Positions 50,113-60,457 of a DNA stretch of 64,000 nt are shown here, piece by piece. This DNA comes from CAG-273 sp963929915. Lineage in GTDB: Bacteria; Bacillota; Clostridia; TANB77; CAG-508. The DNA lies in assembly GCA_963929915.1 (NCBI GenBank), contig CAWVJY010000002.1, positions 19,270-83,269 of the forward strand. The letters run 5' to 3'. Each line of letters opens with the position of its first letter. Position 1 is the first letter of the stretch. Made by a program: the position numbers and the translations under genes. Under the pieces are notes generated by a model. It saw only the letters and a program-made list of their open reading frames with translations, made no database searches and had not been told where the DNA came from.

Positions 50113-52610
50113 TTTAATTCTCTTTCTACTTGTTTTGCTCTTTCAGTCCATGTATTTTGAGGAAGTACTTTAATAGCATTTTGATGTTTTTCTATCAGTA
50201 ATTCATTATTCTTATGTATTTTTTCTAATAGTTCTGATAATGCATTCTCCTCGCAAGGTATTGCCCATCCAATATCTGTATCTGTGATAAATTGACCAAC
50301 TTCTGTTCCTTTGGTGGCAATAATTGGAGTTACGTTTTCTAAGTATTCAAACAGTTTAATTGGTAGTACAAACTTTCTATATTCATCATTCGGAAAATAC
50401 AAACTAGCAATATCTGCTTGTTGATAATATTCTTCCAATTCTTTTCCAGACTTATGAATAATAGTGACTCTACTATTTAAGTACTTTTCATATCTTACTT
50501 TTTCAATATCCCAGTCCCTTTGTCTACAACAAATAGTTAAATCAACATATTGTTTTTCTTCCACTACTTTTAGTAATGGTTCTAAGTCATATAAATTTCC
50601 TATTCCACCTACATAAAAAATATTTATGCGGCTTTTATCTCTTTTTTCAAAATGCTCTCTTCTTTTTTCCATTTGCTCTTGATTCCAATTTTCTCCAGGT
50701 GGTAATGTTTTTATTGTTGTTTCACCTATCGTCTTTGGTAAATATTTTGCCATTTTCATACTTTGTAAATATAAAATATCTACTATTTTTCTATATTGTT
50801 TGATATCATAATTGTACATCCAAAGTGCAAAACTCTTTTTTAGCTTGCTCATTTTTTCGCCATAAAACGGAAATTGCCAATAAATGTCTCTGTAATATAA
50901 ACCTATTTTTATATTGTACTTTTTGCAAAATTTCATAAATCCAAAATCTAAAAAAGGATGGGTTGGTAAATGATGACTTTCTGTTAATAAAGTTGGCATT
51001 GTACTATCTTCAGAATACATAAAATCATATTTTACACCATTTAATATATTTTCTTCAATTGCTTTTATTTGTTTTTTTCTTGTTTTAGCATCTCCCATAA
51101 CCACATCTACTTTATAACCTATATCTTTAAAAGCCTGTAACATACAAATTGGCCTACGTGTTGAGCCTGAATTAGCTACTGGATTAATATAATTTGGTAC
51201 GTGAAAAATACATCTTTTATTTTGCTCCATTTTGTTTTCTTGATTTCCTCCTTTTTTGGTAGTTAATTTTATTATCAACTTAATTCCCACTAAAACTGCT
51301 AATAAAGCTATAAATTTTATATTGTAAATAAAATCTACAAATCCTCCCTGTAATACATCTTTAAATACTATAAATGCTTCTATATAAATAAGCATATTAA
51401 TAGGATCTTTTTTACTTTTTATAAACCATGCTAGTATTCCAGAAAAGATAATTCCTACAAGTATAGGTGATAAAATTACTCCAACCATTCCAAAATTTGC
51501 ATAGGCTTCTCCTACAAATAGAGTATTCATTACCCCAGCTGTTCCATTTGCTACAGAAGCACTTGAGTACTCTTCCATTACTAGTCTACCACTTCTGATT
51601 GAATAATCACCTTCACCTAAAAATCCTACTAACAATTTAGGAAAACTATGTCCTTCTATGTAAGGTATAAATTCCGGAAATCCATCTATATGTAAAAACA
51701 ATGCTGATACCTGTGTAATAATAATTCTGCCTAATGGTCCTGAAGAAATAGATAATAAAGATTGATTATATCCCATAATAAGTTCATAAAGTACAACCAC
51801 AATAATTGCAAATATACATAAAATTGGTATAATTGTTTTCAATTTGAAGTTAGTGCCTAAGGTAATTTCTATTATTAAAAAGAATAATAGATAATATAAT
51901 ATCGAAGCTTTTGAAAAATCATGTGTTAATGCTAATATACTTAAAATTAGTAAAATTACAAATAATACTTTCCATTTTGTTTGTTTAGTTACTCTCATAT
52001 AAATGTATGCTAAATATGAAATCATTGGAGTTAACGCCAACATAACAATATTTTTTATATATACATTTCCCTCAAAGGCTCTAGATATGTTAATTCTTTC
52101 TGTTGCAAAATCAAAATTTTCATCTAATAATTTTATAATTGGTATATATCCTATACAAGAAAATACATAAATAATCGATATTGCACATATAATAATAAGA
52201 ACTAGTACTATGTAAAACATTTTTTTTCTATTTTCTTTACTTCCTATTTGTACATTTTCTTCTAGTTTACTAAAATATGTTATTTGCAAATCTTTTTTAT
52301 TATTTTTCTTAGTTTTATCTATCTTAAAGATATATTTATTACATAAGATTATAATAATTGGTATTATCAAAGATGTATAGGCTAATATGTAATATGTTTT
52401 GTCAATAGTAGTATCTAACCTTATTTTTCGTATTAAGTAGTGATCATTGAATCCTAAGTATATCAAAGAACCGCCTATCAGTTCAAAAAACAATATACTA
52501 AGAAAAACAAAAGTAACTACATTCATTTTAGTTATTTTTAAGGTACCTGCTGCTTTTTTAAATAAGAAACAATATAGTATTAATACCAATAGTACCAGAA
52601 TATATTTCAT
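50109..52610 (-). CDS. Oligosaccharide polymerase fused to a glycosyltransferase
   Basis: Residues 1-450 form a membrane protein with about twelve helices and a loop holding LGEGDYSIRSGRLVMEEY, the look of a Wzy-type polymerase. Residues from about 461 (MEQNKRCIFHVPNYINPVA) form a soluble GT-B enzyme ending KLFEYLENVTPIIATKGTEVG, typical of GT4. AGGAGG is present 16 bases before the internal ATG at 51230, next to a run of six A. The fusion may therefore come from a lost frame break between two genes. A true fusion is possible but would be unusual. Confidence 0.8.
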   Translation of the reverse strand: MKYILVLLVLILYCFLFKKAAGTLKITKMNVVTFVFLSILFFELIGGSLIYLGFNDHYLIRKIRLDTTIDKTYYILAYTSLIIPIIIILCNKYIFKIDKTKKNNKKDLQITYFSKLEENVQIGSKENRKKMFYIVLVLIIICAISIIYVFSCIGYIPIIKLLDENFDFATERINISRAFEGNVYIKNIVMLALTPMISYLAYIYMRVTKQTKWKVLFVILLILSILALTHDFSKASILYYLLFFLIIEITLGTNFKLKTIIPILCIFAIIVVVLYELIMGYNQSLLSISSGPLGRIIITQVSALFLHIDGFPEFIPYIEGHSFPKLLVGFLGEGDYSIRSGRLVMEEYSSASVANGTAGVMNTLFVGEAYANFGMVGVILSPILVGIIFSGILAWFIKSKKDPINMLIYIEAFIVFKDVLQGGFVDFIYNIKFIALLAVLVGIKLIIKLTTKKGGNQENKMEQNKRCIFHVPNYINPVANSGSTRRPICMLQAFKDIGYKVDVVMGDAKTRKKQIKAIEENILNGVKYDFMYSEDSTMPTLLTESHHLPTHPFLDFGFMKFCKKYNIKIGLYYRDIYWQFPFYGEKMSKLKKSFALWMYNYDIKQYRKIVDILYLQSMKMAKYLPKTIGETTIKTLPPGENWNQEQMEKRREHFEKRDKSRINIFYVGGIGNLYDLEPLLKVVEEKQYVDLTICCRQRDWDIEKVRYEKYLNSRVTIIHKSGKELEEYYQQADIASLYFPNDEYRKFVLPIKLFEYLENVTPIIATKGTEVGQFITDTDIGWAIPCEENALSELLEKIHKNNELLIEKHQNAIKVLPQNTWTERAKQVERELK

Positions 52611-52623
52611 ATACCCCCCTATA

Positions 52624-53712
52624 TTATTGCAAAATTTTTCTGATAATATTTATTTCATCATTGCAATTTTTTTCTAAAAAATATTTTTCAATTTTCTTAT
52701 TATCCATTTTATTCAATATTTTTTTGTACTTATTTATAATATCTTCTTTTGATATATTATTGTTGTCTATAAATTCAACATTAGAAAAAGTATCAAATAT
52801 TTCATGACAGACTGGTATATCTGATGTAATAATGGGAATTCCAAATGTTGCTATTTCACATGCCATTAATCCTTGTGCATCTGTTCTGGTTGGCATCAGA
52901 GCACATTTTGATTTATTTAACATTTGAATAATTTTTTCATGACTACAATGTTCTTGTATTCTCTCTATATTTGGTGCCTTTTCATATATTTCAAAATATT
53001 TTCCCTTTCCTACTACTAAAAATTTATACTTTGGATTTTGAAATGCTAATTGATTAACTATATCTATGCAATACTTTGAACCATCTAAGTTTCCCCTTAT
53101 TGTAATAAAGTCATATTCTTTTTTACTGTTTTTATCATAATTTTCTGTTTCAAATTCTTCTCCTATACTATTATAGGTAATATAGCTATGGCTCTCTATT
53201 AATTCTTTTGATATCTTTGTGTTTTTTAGGAACATTTCCTTCATCCAATTACTTACAAAAATATAATAACATTTCTCGTTGTTTTTTATAAAATAATTAT
53301 GCCAAACTCTTAGTTTAATTGAATCATAAATATTTTGCAAAAAACAAAACTTCTTTTTCATATAATTATATGGTTCTGAATAGTCTCTATTTAATTTTAA
53401 AACTTCATGCCCATGGAAAAAGAATAGTTGTTTTTTAAAGTTTTTTTTATATTTTTTAATAAATCGATAATGATTTCGTAAATTTGGAGCATGAGATACT
53501 AAAAGATCATATGTCTTATCTTTTTTATTTTGATAAGTGTTAAGTGTAATTACTTTAACTCCATCTATTATATAATCTTCTTTTGCTCTGAAGTTTAATA
53601 CTTCTATATTTAATCCTTTTTTTACATAATATATACATCTTGTATGAATATAGAATAAAGAAATTTTTCCATCTAAGTTTGGATAATCGGTTGCTAAAAT
53701 TAATAGCTTCAT
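52624..53712 (-). CDS. GT4-like glycosyltransferase
   Basis: The 362-residue protein opens MKLLILATDYPNLDGKISLF and has IFVSNWMKEMFL, a second Rossmann domain with FLVVGKGKYFEIYEKA, and CALMPTRTDAQGLMACEIATFGIPIITSDIPVC, the E-x7-E donor-binding region of GT4 enzymes. It probably adds one sugar to the lipid-linked repeat unit in the cytoplasm. It overlaps its upstream neighbour by four bases and lies 13 bases before the polymerase gene. Confidence 0.87.
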   Translation of the reverse strand: MKLLILATDYPNLDGKISLFYIHTRCIYYVKKGLNIEVLNFRAKEDYIIDGVKVITLNTYQNKKDKTYDLLVSHAPNLRNHYRFIKKYKKNFKKQLFFFHGHEVLKLNRDYSEPYNYMKKKFCFLQNIYDSIKLRVWHNYFIKNNEKCYYIFVSNWMKEMFLKNTKISKELIESHSYITYNSIGEEFETENYDKNSKKEYDFITIRGNLDGSKYCIDIVNQLAFQNPKYKFLVVGKGKYFEIYEKAPNIERIQEHCSHEKIIQMLNKSKCALMPTRTDAQGLMACEIATFGIPIITSDIPVCHEIFDTFSNVEFIDNNNISKEDIINKYKKILNKMDNKKIEKYFLEKNCNDEINIIRKILQ

Positions 53713-54921
53713 TTATTTTTTCTCCTATCTTTTTTATGTAATTTAATATCTTCTATTACTTCTTTTTCAAATTTTTCCGCAACTTTTCTACGTGAATAGT
53801 GTTTATTAATATAATCAATACTTTTTTGCTTTTTTGTTTCATATTGTTGATAGTTTTCTAGCATGTATTGAAATTTTTGTTTTAGTACTGTTACATTTTG
53901 AGCAGATTCTCCTAGTTGTGCTTCTTTTAGAATATCACAAACATCGCCGATTTGCAAGTAAAAGGACTGGGCACCCTACTCCTAGTGCATCAAATATCTT
54001 TGTTGGTACACTATCAGTCATTTGATTATTTTTTAGTGAAATAAAACTTACTTTTGCATAAGTTAATATTGTTCTTACTTTTGAATATTCTATACGCTCT
54101 TCCAACTTAAAATTTTTCAAGTTTTTTTCTTTGATTTTTTCTTGTAAAGTACTTTTGTATGCACCATCTCCCCATATTATAAATTGTATTTGTTCATTTT
54201 CCTTATAGTCCTCTGCAATTTCAAGAAGGACATCTAAGTTTTGTGCAAGACCTACATTTCCTGTATAAATAACTGTAAATTTATGTTCTAATTGATACTT
54301 TTCTACTAAATTCCTATCTATTTTAAATGATATAAATTCATCATCCAATCCATTAGAAATAAATTTTACTTTGTTAGGTTCTGCACATTTTTTTAATTTC
54401 TTTACTTTTCCAGGAGTTACAGTAGTAATATAATCACTATGTTTATACATAAAATTTGCAATAAAATTAAATACTTTATAATAAATGCTATTCTTAGAAA
54501 AGCTCCCCATTTCTATAGCAACATCTGGCCATATATCTCTAACATCAAAAATAATCTTTGCCTTTTTTATTTTACCTATAATATAGCCAGATATACTTGG
54601 AATAATAGGTGGTGAAGTAATTACTATAGCATCTATTTTTCCCACCTTTGTAATAGCTTTAAATATTGATGTAACTGCAAAAGTAAAATCTGTGAATAAT
54701 CTAGCAAATATATTTTTTTTAGTATTTTTAGTACTATATGAATAAATTATTTTATAGTTTCTACCACTATTCTGAACATCATTTAGCTTGTTATGAGAAC
54801 TCGTTAAGATTGTTACAACATTTTCTTGTTCAGAAAGATACTTAGCCAAAGAGTCCACTCTTTTTGTACATGGTCTTCCTTCTTTTAAATTAAACTCATG
54901 TGTATAAAATAGCAAATTCAT
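53709..54921 (-). CDS. GT4-like glycosyltransferase (frameshifted by one extra base)
   Basis: The enzyme opens MNLLFYTHEFNLKEGRPCTKR and contains VITSPPIIPSISGYIIGK, DVRDIWPDVAIEMG, VKFISNGLDDEF and IYTGNVGLAQNLDVLLEIA, a pattern shared with WbuB/FnlC-type sugar transferases. An extra C at 53948 (AAT-C-GGC) cuts the ORF after LLLANR; removal gives LLLANGDVCDILKEAQLGES and joins the C-terminal part. Total length is about 403 residues. The start after GAGGAAAT is preferred. It is the first gene of the polysaccharide cluster. Confidence 0.9.
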
Positions 54922-55013
54922 TTTTTTATTTCCTCTAAAATATTTCATATTTTATATTCTATTTCATTATATAAAAAATTATTTTATATTTCAAGCTTTT
55001 TTATAATCTATTG

Positions 55014-55716
55014 TCATTTTTTAGTCTTTTTTAACATTTTTTGTTTTTCTAAAATGATTTCCTCTACATTTTCTTTAACTTGTCCAATTGTTAAATGAGT
55101 GGTGTCTACTACTATTGCATCTTCAGCTATTTTTAAGGCTCCTACTGGTTTATGCATATCATTATAATCTCTTTTTTTCATGTCTTCTAAAGTTTCTTCA
55201 TAGGTTGCTACAATGCCTTTTTCTTGGTTTTCTAAAAATCTTCTTTTGGCTCTTTCTTCTACATCTGCATCTAAATAGATTTTAACATCTGCATTTGGAA
55301 ATACTACTGTGGTAATATCTCTTCCTTCCATAATAACATCCTGATTTTCTGCCATTTTTCTTTGCAAGTCTACCATAATTTCACGCACTTTTCCGGATAG
55401 AAGATACAGGAGATACAAAATTACTTACTTCTTTGGTTCTTATTTGCCTACTTACATCTTCTCCATTTAAATATACTGTAATTTCTCCATTTATATTTTG
55501 CATTTGAATATTAATATTTTTGGCAATTTCTATAATTTTTTCTTTTTCTTCTGTAGATTCAATAGAATTAATTCCTTTTCTTAAACATTCTAATGCTACA
55601 CATCGATACATTGCTCCTGTGTCTATGTTAAGTAGATTTAATTCCTGTGCTATTAATTTTGTAATGGTTCCTTTTCCGGTTCCTGCTGGTCCATCTATTG
55701 CTACAATAAACGACAT
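55014..55716 (-). CDS. cmk: Cytidylate kinase (frameshifted by one extra base)
   Basis: The protein opens MSFIVAIDGPAGTGKGTITKLIA (P-loop) and has NIDTGAMYRCVAL. The second ORF adds EGRDITTVVFPNADVKIYLDAD and RAKRRFLENQEKG, all standard for cytidylate kinase. An extra C at about 55395 (ATC-C-GGA) shifts the frame; removing it joins VSSI to GKVREIMVDLQRKMAE. The ATG after AGGAGG at 55716 is the start. It phosphorylates CMP and dCMP. It overlaps the end of the P-loop/Asp23 gene, so they are coupled. Confidence 0.94.
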
Positions 55717-55726
55717 TTTTCTCCTC

Positions 55727-56695
55727 CTATTCATTTTTTCCTTTACTTTGGTTTTCTTGTTTTTCTGACTTTTCTTCTAAAGTTTGCACATTTTCTTGTT
55801 CTTGCTGTATATTTTTTTCTTCTATTTTTTGCAATTCTTCTGGCTCTAGCATATGTATTCCTTTTGCTACAATGGTTACTTGTTGCACATTCATGGTTGT
55901 TAATTTTTCTATTTCTTTTTTTATTTTTTGTTTGAACTCCCTTAAAGTTTCCAAAATGTTAAACCCATAATTAATAGAAACCTCCATATAAATGTTAGGT
56001 CCTTCTGGTGTACTCTCTACTCTAGTTCTCATAACTTTGTAAATGGCATCTGTTTTCTTTGCTAAATATTCTGCAATTTGGCGAAATACTGTATCGGAAA
56101 TAGTAAAATTTCCTAAATAACTAAAGGTTGGTCTTATAATAGATTTTTCTGCTATATATGGGTCGTTTCCTTTTCCTTTTAGTTTAAAAATTTGTAATGG
56201 GTCTAAAATATAGCCTGAAAAGTCTTTTTTGATTTCAAAGGTTGGTACAGGAATAACATGTTTTCCTTGTGTAGTACGAATTCTTTTGGCTGTTTCCATT
56301 TCTGTTTCTGTTGCGACATCTTGAATATAAATTCTTTTTTCTGGTTTGGAAAGTCCCAAATTTTCTGCAATTTTATCTACCATTCCATCTGAAGTACCCA
56401 GAATTAAAATAGATTCTGGTTTTAGTCTTCTAATTGCCTTTTTCATTTCGTTTCTATCTTTTTCATTTACAAAGATTGCTTTTTTTACGGTTTCTACTTT
56501 GGTAGGTGCTTTTTTAGCAGAAGTTCCTGCTACTACATTATTATCATGAATTAACAATCCATCATCAATAATATAGTGGATTTTGTTTTCATTTGCTACC
56601 ATTTGGGCACGGTAACTTTTCCCTGTTCCAGATGGTCCTACAAAGGCATATACTTTTATTTCTTCATTAGAAATTAAATTATTAAAAAGTTGCAA
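55727..56695 (-). CDS. P-loop NTPase fused to an Asp23/Gls24 domain
   Basis: The 322-residue protein has Walker A FVGPSGTGKSYRAQ (about 18-31), a Walker B-like ESILILGTSDG, and a C-terminal Asp23/Gls24 domain: FSYLGNFTISDTVFRQIAEYL, then VMRTRVESTPEGPNIYMEVSINYG and NVQQVTIVAKGIHM. A Gln/Glu-rich tail ends it. Translation starts at TTG after GGAAGGAG. Asp23 proteins associate with the envelope and stress. Joining to an NTPase is uncommon, and the nucleotide-dependent role is unknown. It is coupled to cmk downstream. Confidence 0.85.
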   Translation of the reverse strand: MQLFNNLISNEEIKVYAFVGPSGTGKSYRAQMVANENKIHYIIDDGLLIHDNNVVAGTSAKKAPTKVETVKKAIFVNEKDRNEMKKAIRRLKPESILILGTSDGMVDKIAENLGLSKPEKRIYIQDVATETEMETAKRIRTTQGKHVIPVPTFEIKKDFSGYILDPLQIFKLKGKGNDPYIAEKSIIRPTFSYLGNFTISDTVFRQIAEYLAKKTDAIYKVMRTRVESTPEGPNIYMEVSINYGFNILETLREFKQKIKKEIEKLTTMNVQQVTIVAKGIHMLEPEELQKIEEKNIQQEQENVQTLEEKSEKQENQSKGKNE

Positions 56696-56711
56696 TTTGG
56701 CTCCTTCCTTT

Positions 56712-58329
56712 CTACTCTTTTTCTACAGTAATAATTTGATATACAAATCCTCTATATTTTGGTCTAATTTTCTTTCTTGCTATTTCTTTTAAATCATATT
56801 TTTCTGCCATTTCATTGTACCACTCTAATCCTTCATGGTCAATTAAAATCATTCTGCCATGATAATCATCTAAAAAATCTTCCTCAAAAGTAATTTTTAG
56901 TGGTGGACTATAGTTTTCAAAAGGTGTTACATCATGGTTTGGATCTATGTGATATAAATACCAATTATATTCTGGCATCTGTACAAAAATATTACTTGCA
57001 TGGAAATAATCCTGATATAAAATCATATCTCCTTCTTTATATTGTTCTTGAATATAGCGAACTTCTTCTCCATTAGTAGAATCATAATTTTCTTCTATAA
57101 TAATACTATTATTATATATACTCAAACCTAGAATAATCATTACTACAATACTAGAAATAATTTTCTGGTGTTTGGTGGAATTGCTAAATAAGAAATAGGC
57201 AAATGGGAAAAGAATAATTCCACTTGTAATTAACATATAACGATAATACATAATTGGTCTTATTAGCACAGTAACAATTAACATGGAAAAGAAAAGAATA
57301 AAATGTACTAATAAGCAATACCAAATAATAGTTAAATTCTTTTTTTGTTTTTTATGGCAAATAATCTGGTAAATTAAGTAGCTGTACATAATAATTGTAA
57401 AAATGGTACTAATAGTAACACTTAATCTTCCATTAAATTGTACTCCTAAAGGTGCTGCTATAGAATCTGTCCAGTTAAATGGAATCCAATAAGACTGACT
57501 TACTTTTCCGTGCTTGTGTTAGAAATACAAATAGCCATGGTAAATAGCCTATAATTTCTACAATTGCTGCAAATAAAAATCTAAAAATATATTTCTTTTT
57601 TAACTTTTTCTTTTGTATTAGAAAATCTTCATAAGAAGTATAGTATGGTATTTTTTCTTCATACATTTTTTGTGAAAATAAAATATGTAGTAATAACAAG
57701 CCATTCATGATGGCGACTGCTACTAGTCCATAGTAATGGCAATGGGCAGCGCATAAGCTAGCTATAGCAAACAAAAGCCAATTTCTCTTTTTTTCTTGTT
57801 TGATACTTCTGTAAGCATATATGCCAGATAAAGTAGTAAATAGCATAGTCCAACTATACATTCTAATTTCCATTCCGTACATTGCCATAAATGGAAGGAA
57901 TAGCATAAAAAAGGAAAAGGCTAACCCTACTTTTGGTCCAAAATCTTTACGAATATGAGTAAATCCTAAAATTCCTATTAAAATCCCTGCTGATACAGAA
58001 AATAGCCTAGCTACTAAAATGGAGTTTCCAAAAATACAATTAACTGCTTTTAATAATAAATAATATAAAACAGGATGAACATCATTGCTATCAATACGAA
58101 TAATGTCACTAATATCATGGGAAACTAGAGCTATGGTATAACTTTCATCAAACCATACCTCTGTGTGAAATGCTCCCAATAGAATAAAGATGCTACCTAA
58201 TATGATAATTAAAATATGGAACCATTTTGATACTATAATATTTTCTATTTTACTTTTGTTATTACTTTGTTGTTTTTGTGTAGCTTCTTCTTTTTGCTTT
58301 CTTTTTGCTAGCTTTTCTTCTTTCTTCAT
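56712..58329 (-). CDS. GT39-type membrane glycosyltransferase, copy 1 (frameshifted)
   Basis: The N-terminal ORF has the GT39/ArnT-like LGAFHTEVWFDESYTIALVSHDISDIIRIDSNDVHPVLYY, with the acidic loop FDES and NDVHP, then several helices. The C-terminal ORF adds more helices and an extracellular domain (YHIDPNHDVTPFENYSPP). An extra C at 57510 (GCA-C-GGA) causes the break; removal gives QAGKVSQSYWIPFNWTDSIA. About 538 residues total. These enzymes use polyprenyl-phosphate sugars to glycosylate lipids or proteins outside the membrane. A close paralogue follows at 58454-60131. Confidence 0.87.
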
Positions 58330-58453
58330 TATTTTCCCCTTATTTTTTGTTACTATGTTTTCTATTTGTGTTGTTCTTCTATGGTATTGTTTTTATTTTA
58401 TTTTTTTAACTTTTTACTTTTTTACCTTTTTATCTTTCTACTTTTTTATCTTT

Positions 58454-60131
58454 CTACTTTTTCTCTACTAAACTAATATAATATTGATAGCCATGATATT
58501 CTGTGGAAAAGTGGTCTTGCTTAATTAATTTAAGGTTTTCTCCATAACGTTCTGACATTTCTCTATAAATGTTATAATTTCCTCCATCAATAACCCAAAT
58601 TCTGCCATAATAGTCATCTAAACCCTCTAATGTTTTTATGGTTTTCATATTTTTACCAAAAGCTTGGTAAGCAGGTTCTACATTCCAATAATCTCCATCA
58701 AAAAAGCAGTTTGCAATATCTGGTAATTGCATACTAAGTACAAATCCATTACCTGTATTGCCAAATAAAAGAAGGTCATCTTGTTGTAAATCTTGTTTCA
58801 CATATTCTAAAGGCTTGCTATTGGTTGGTCCATAATTCATGGTACTTACATTGTAATTTACAAAAATTGCTGTAATTAAGGTAAGAATACAAATAAGAAT
58901 GGTTAATATTTTCTTGCCACCTTTTATCATAAAAAATGCCATAAAGAATATGAAGATTCCTGTTAAATTTAAGAAATATCTAGCATATAAAATAGGTACT
59001 TTTAAAGAAATAATGAAAATACAAATAACCACAATGGCATATACACCAATGGCAAATAATCCTGGTTTGTTACTTTTTCTATGTTTTACTATTGCATAAA
59101 TCATAGTGCCAATTGCATAGGCAAGTAAAATAATACTAAAAGTAAGTGCTAACTCTTGTTTTAAAAATATAGTATCTAGATTTCCTGTAAATTGAAAAGT
59201 TAAAATTTGTAGCCATACTTCTATAGAAGGAGTTTGTATCCAAAATCCTTTTGATACAGTTTGGAATTGTGCTAATAAATAAATGAGCCATGGTAAATAT
59301 AAAGCTATTTGTATAATAGCAGAAGCAATAAAACATTTTAAGTTTAAAATATTGAATTTGCTTTTTTCTGTTATGGTTTTGTTTTCAGATTGTTTTTTAT
59401 GTATTTTTATTTGATTTATAATGAAATAGATAAATAATGCTAAATTAATAATTCCTGCAGTTGCTAGACCATAATAATGGGTATAACTAGCTGTTAAGCT
59501 AAAAACGGCAAATAAAACCCAATTTTTATAAAATCCCTTTGGCTTAGTTATTTTCTTTTTCTCTTTTTCTGTTTGATTATTTTGAGCTTTTGTTTTTTCT
59601 TCTTCTGTTAGTTTTTCTTGTGGTTGAAGGCTATTTTTATAAATTCTATAAGCATAAATTGCCATTAAGCTTACAAGTAACATTGCCCAAGTGTACATTC
59701 TAATTTCTCCTGAATATACACACATAATTGGCAAAAAAAACCACGAAAAAGGAAAAAAGTAAGCCTACTTTTTCTCCAAAATCTTTTCTAATATGAGTAT
59801 AGCCCAATATTCCTAATATAGCAATTGGAATCATGGATAATATTCTATAAATATAAATATTAGGTCCAAATAATAAATAAACAATATGTAAAATCCAATA
59901 ATATAGCACAGGATGAACATCATTGCTTCCTATTGACCAAATATCAGCAAAGCTCTTATTGGCCATTCCAACAGAATAGCTTTCATCAAACCATAAGTTT
60001 TGGTGAAAGATAGGAATACTAATAAAAATAATACCTAATAAAATAATAGCAATATGAATATATTTTAAATTTTTTTCTTGCTTTAAATTATGTTCTTTAT
60101 TTGGTATTTCTGTTACTTTACCCTTTTTCAT
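58454..60131 (-). CDS. GT39-type membrane glycosyltransferase, copy 2 (frameshifted)
   Basis: The same N-terminal pattern (FHQNLWFDESYSVGMANKSFADIW..., SNDVHPVLYYW) and C-terminal domain (QLPDIANCFFDGDYWNVEP) as copy 1 mark it as a paralogue. The two ORFs break at an A8 run (59733-59740, plus strand). One base fewer gives FLPIMCVYSGEIRMYTW, which matches copy 1's FLPFMAMYGMEIRMYSW exactly in position. About 558 residues total. It likely transfers a sugar from a polyprenyl-phosphate donor on the outer face. Confidence 0.87.
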
Positions 60132-60296
60132 GTAAAAAATTCTCCTCTTTTTATTTTTTATTTTTTGTATTTTATATGTTTTTTCATTTATTTATATATT
60201 TTTATATTTTATACTTTCATATTTTCTGCATGTTTTTTATTCTTTTGCATTATATCATTATTATATTCTATTGTCTAGATTCTTTTAGGATGAAAA

Positions 60297-60364
60297 TGTC
60301 AATGGGGACGGAGAATTTTGACCATTTCATTAAAAGTTGTCAAAATTCTCCGTCCCCACTGACA
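60297..60364. repeat. Paired inverted TGTCAATGGGGACGG repeats
   Basis: TGTCAATGGGGACGGAGAAT (60297 on) and its inverted copy ending CCGTCCCCACTGACA flank 18 bases. The arrangement is the same as at 39214-39313 with a shorter spacer. Confidence 0.9.
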
Positions 60365-60400
60365 AAGAGGAGAAAACCTCTTATAAATGTTCCTGTAAAG

Positions 60401-60457
60401 GAGTGTCCCTGTTGGCTGATTTTCGACCAATAAGGACCGTCCCTATTGGCTGATTTC
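60401..60457. repeat. GTGTCCCTGTTGGCTGA / TAGGGACGG repeat
   Basis: GAGTGTCCCTGTTGGCTGAT, TTTCGACCAATAAGGACCG and TCCCTATTGGCTGATTTC follow each other. On the minus strand the last unit reads ATCAGCCAATAGGGACGG and supplies the final Ile-Ser-Gln and TAG stop of the GT2 gene. It is the same family as 35333-35412. Confidence 0.88.
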
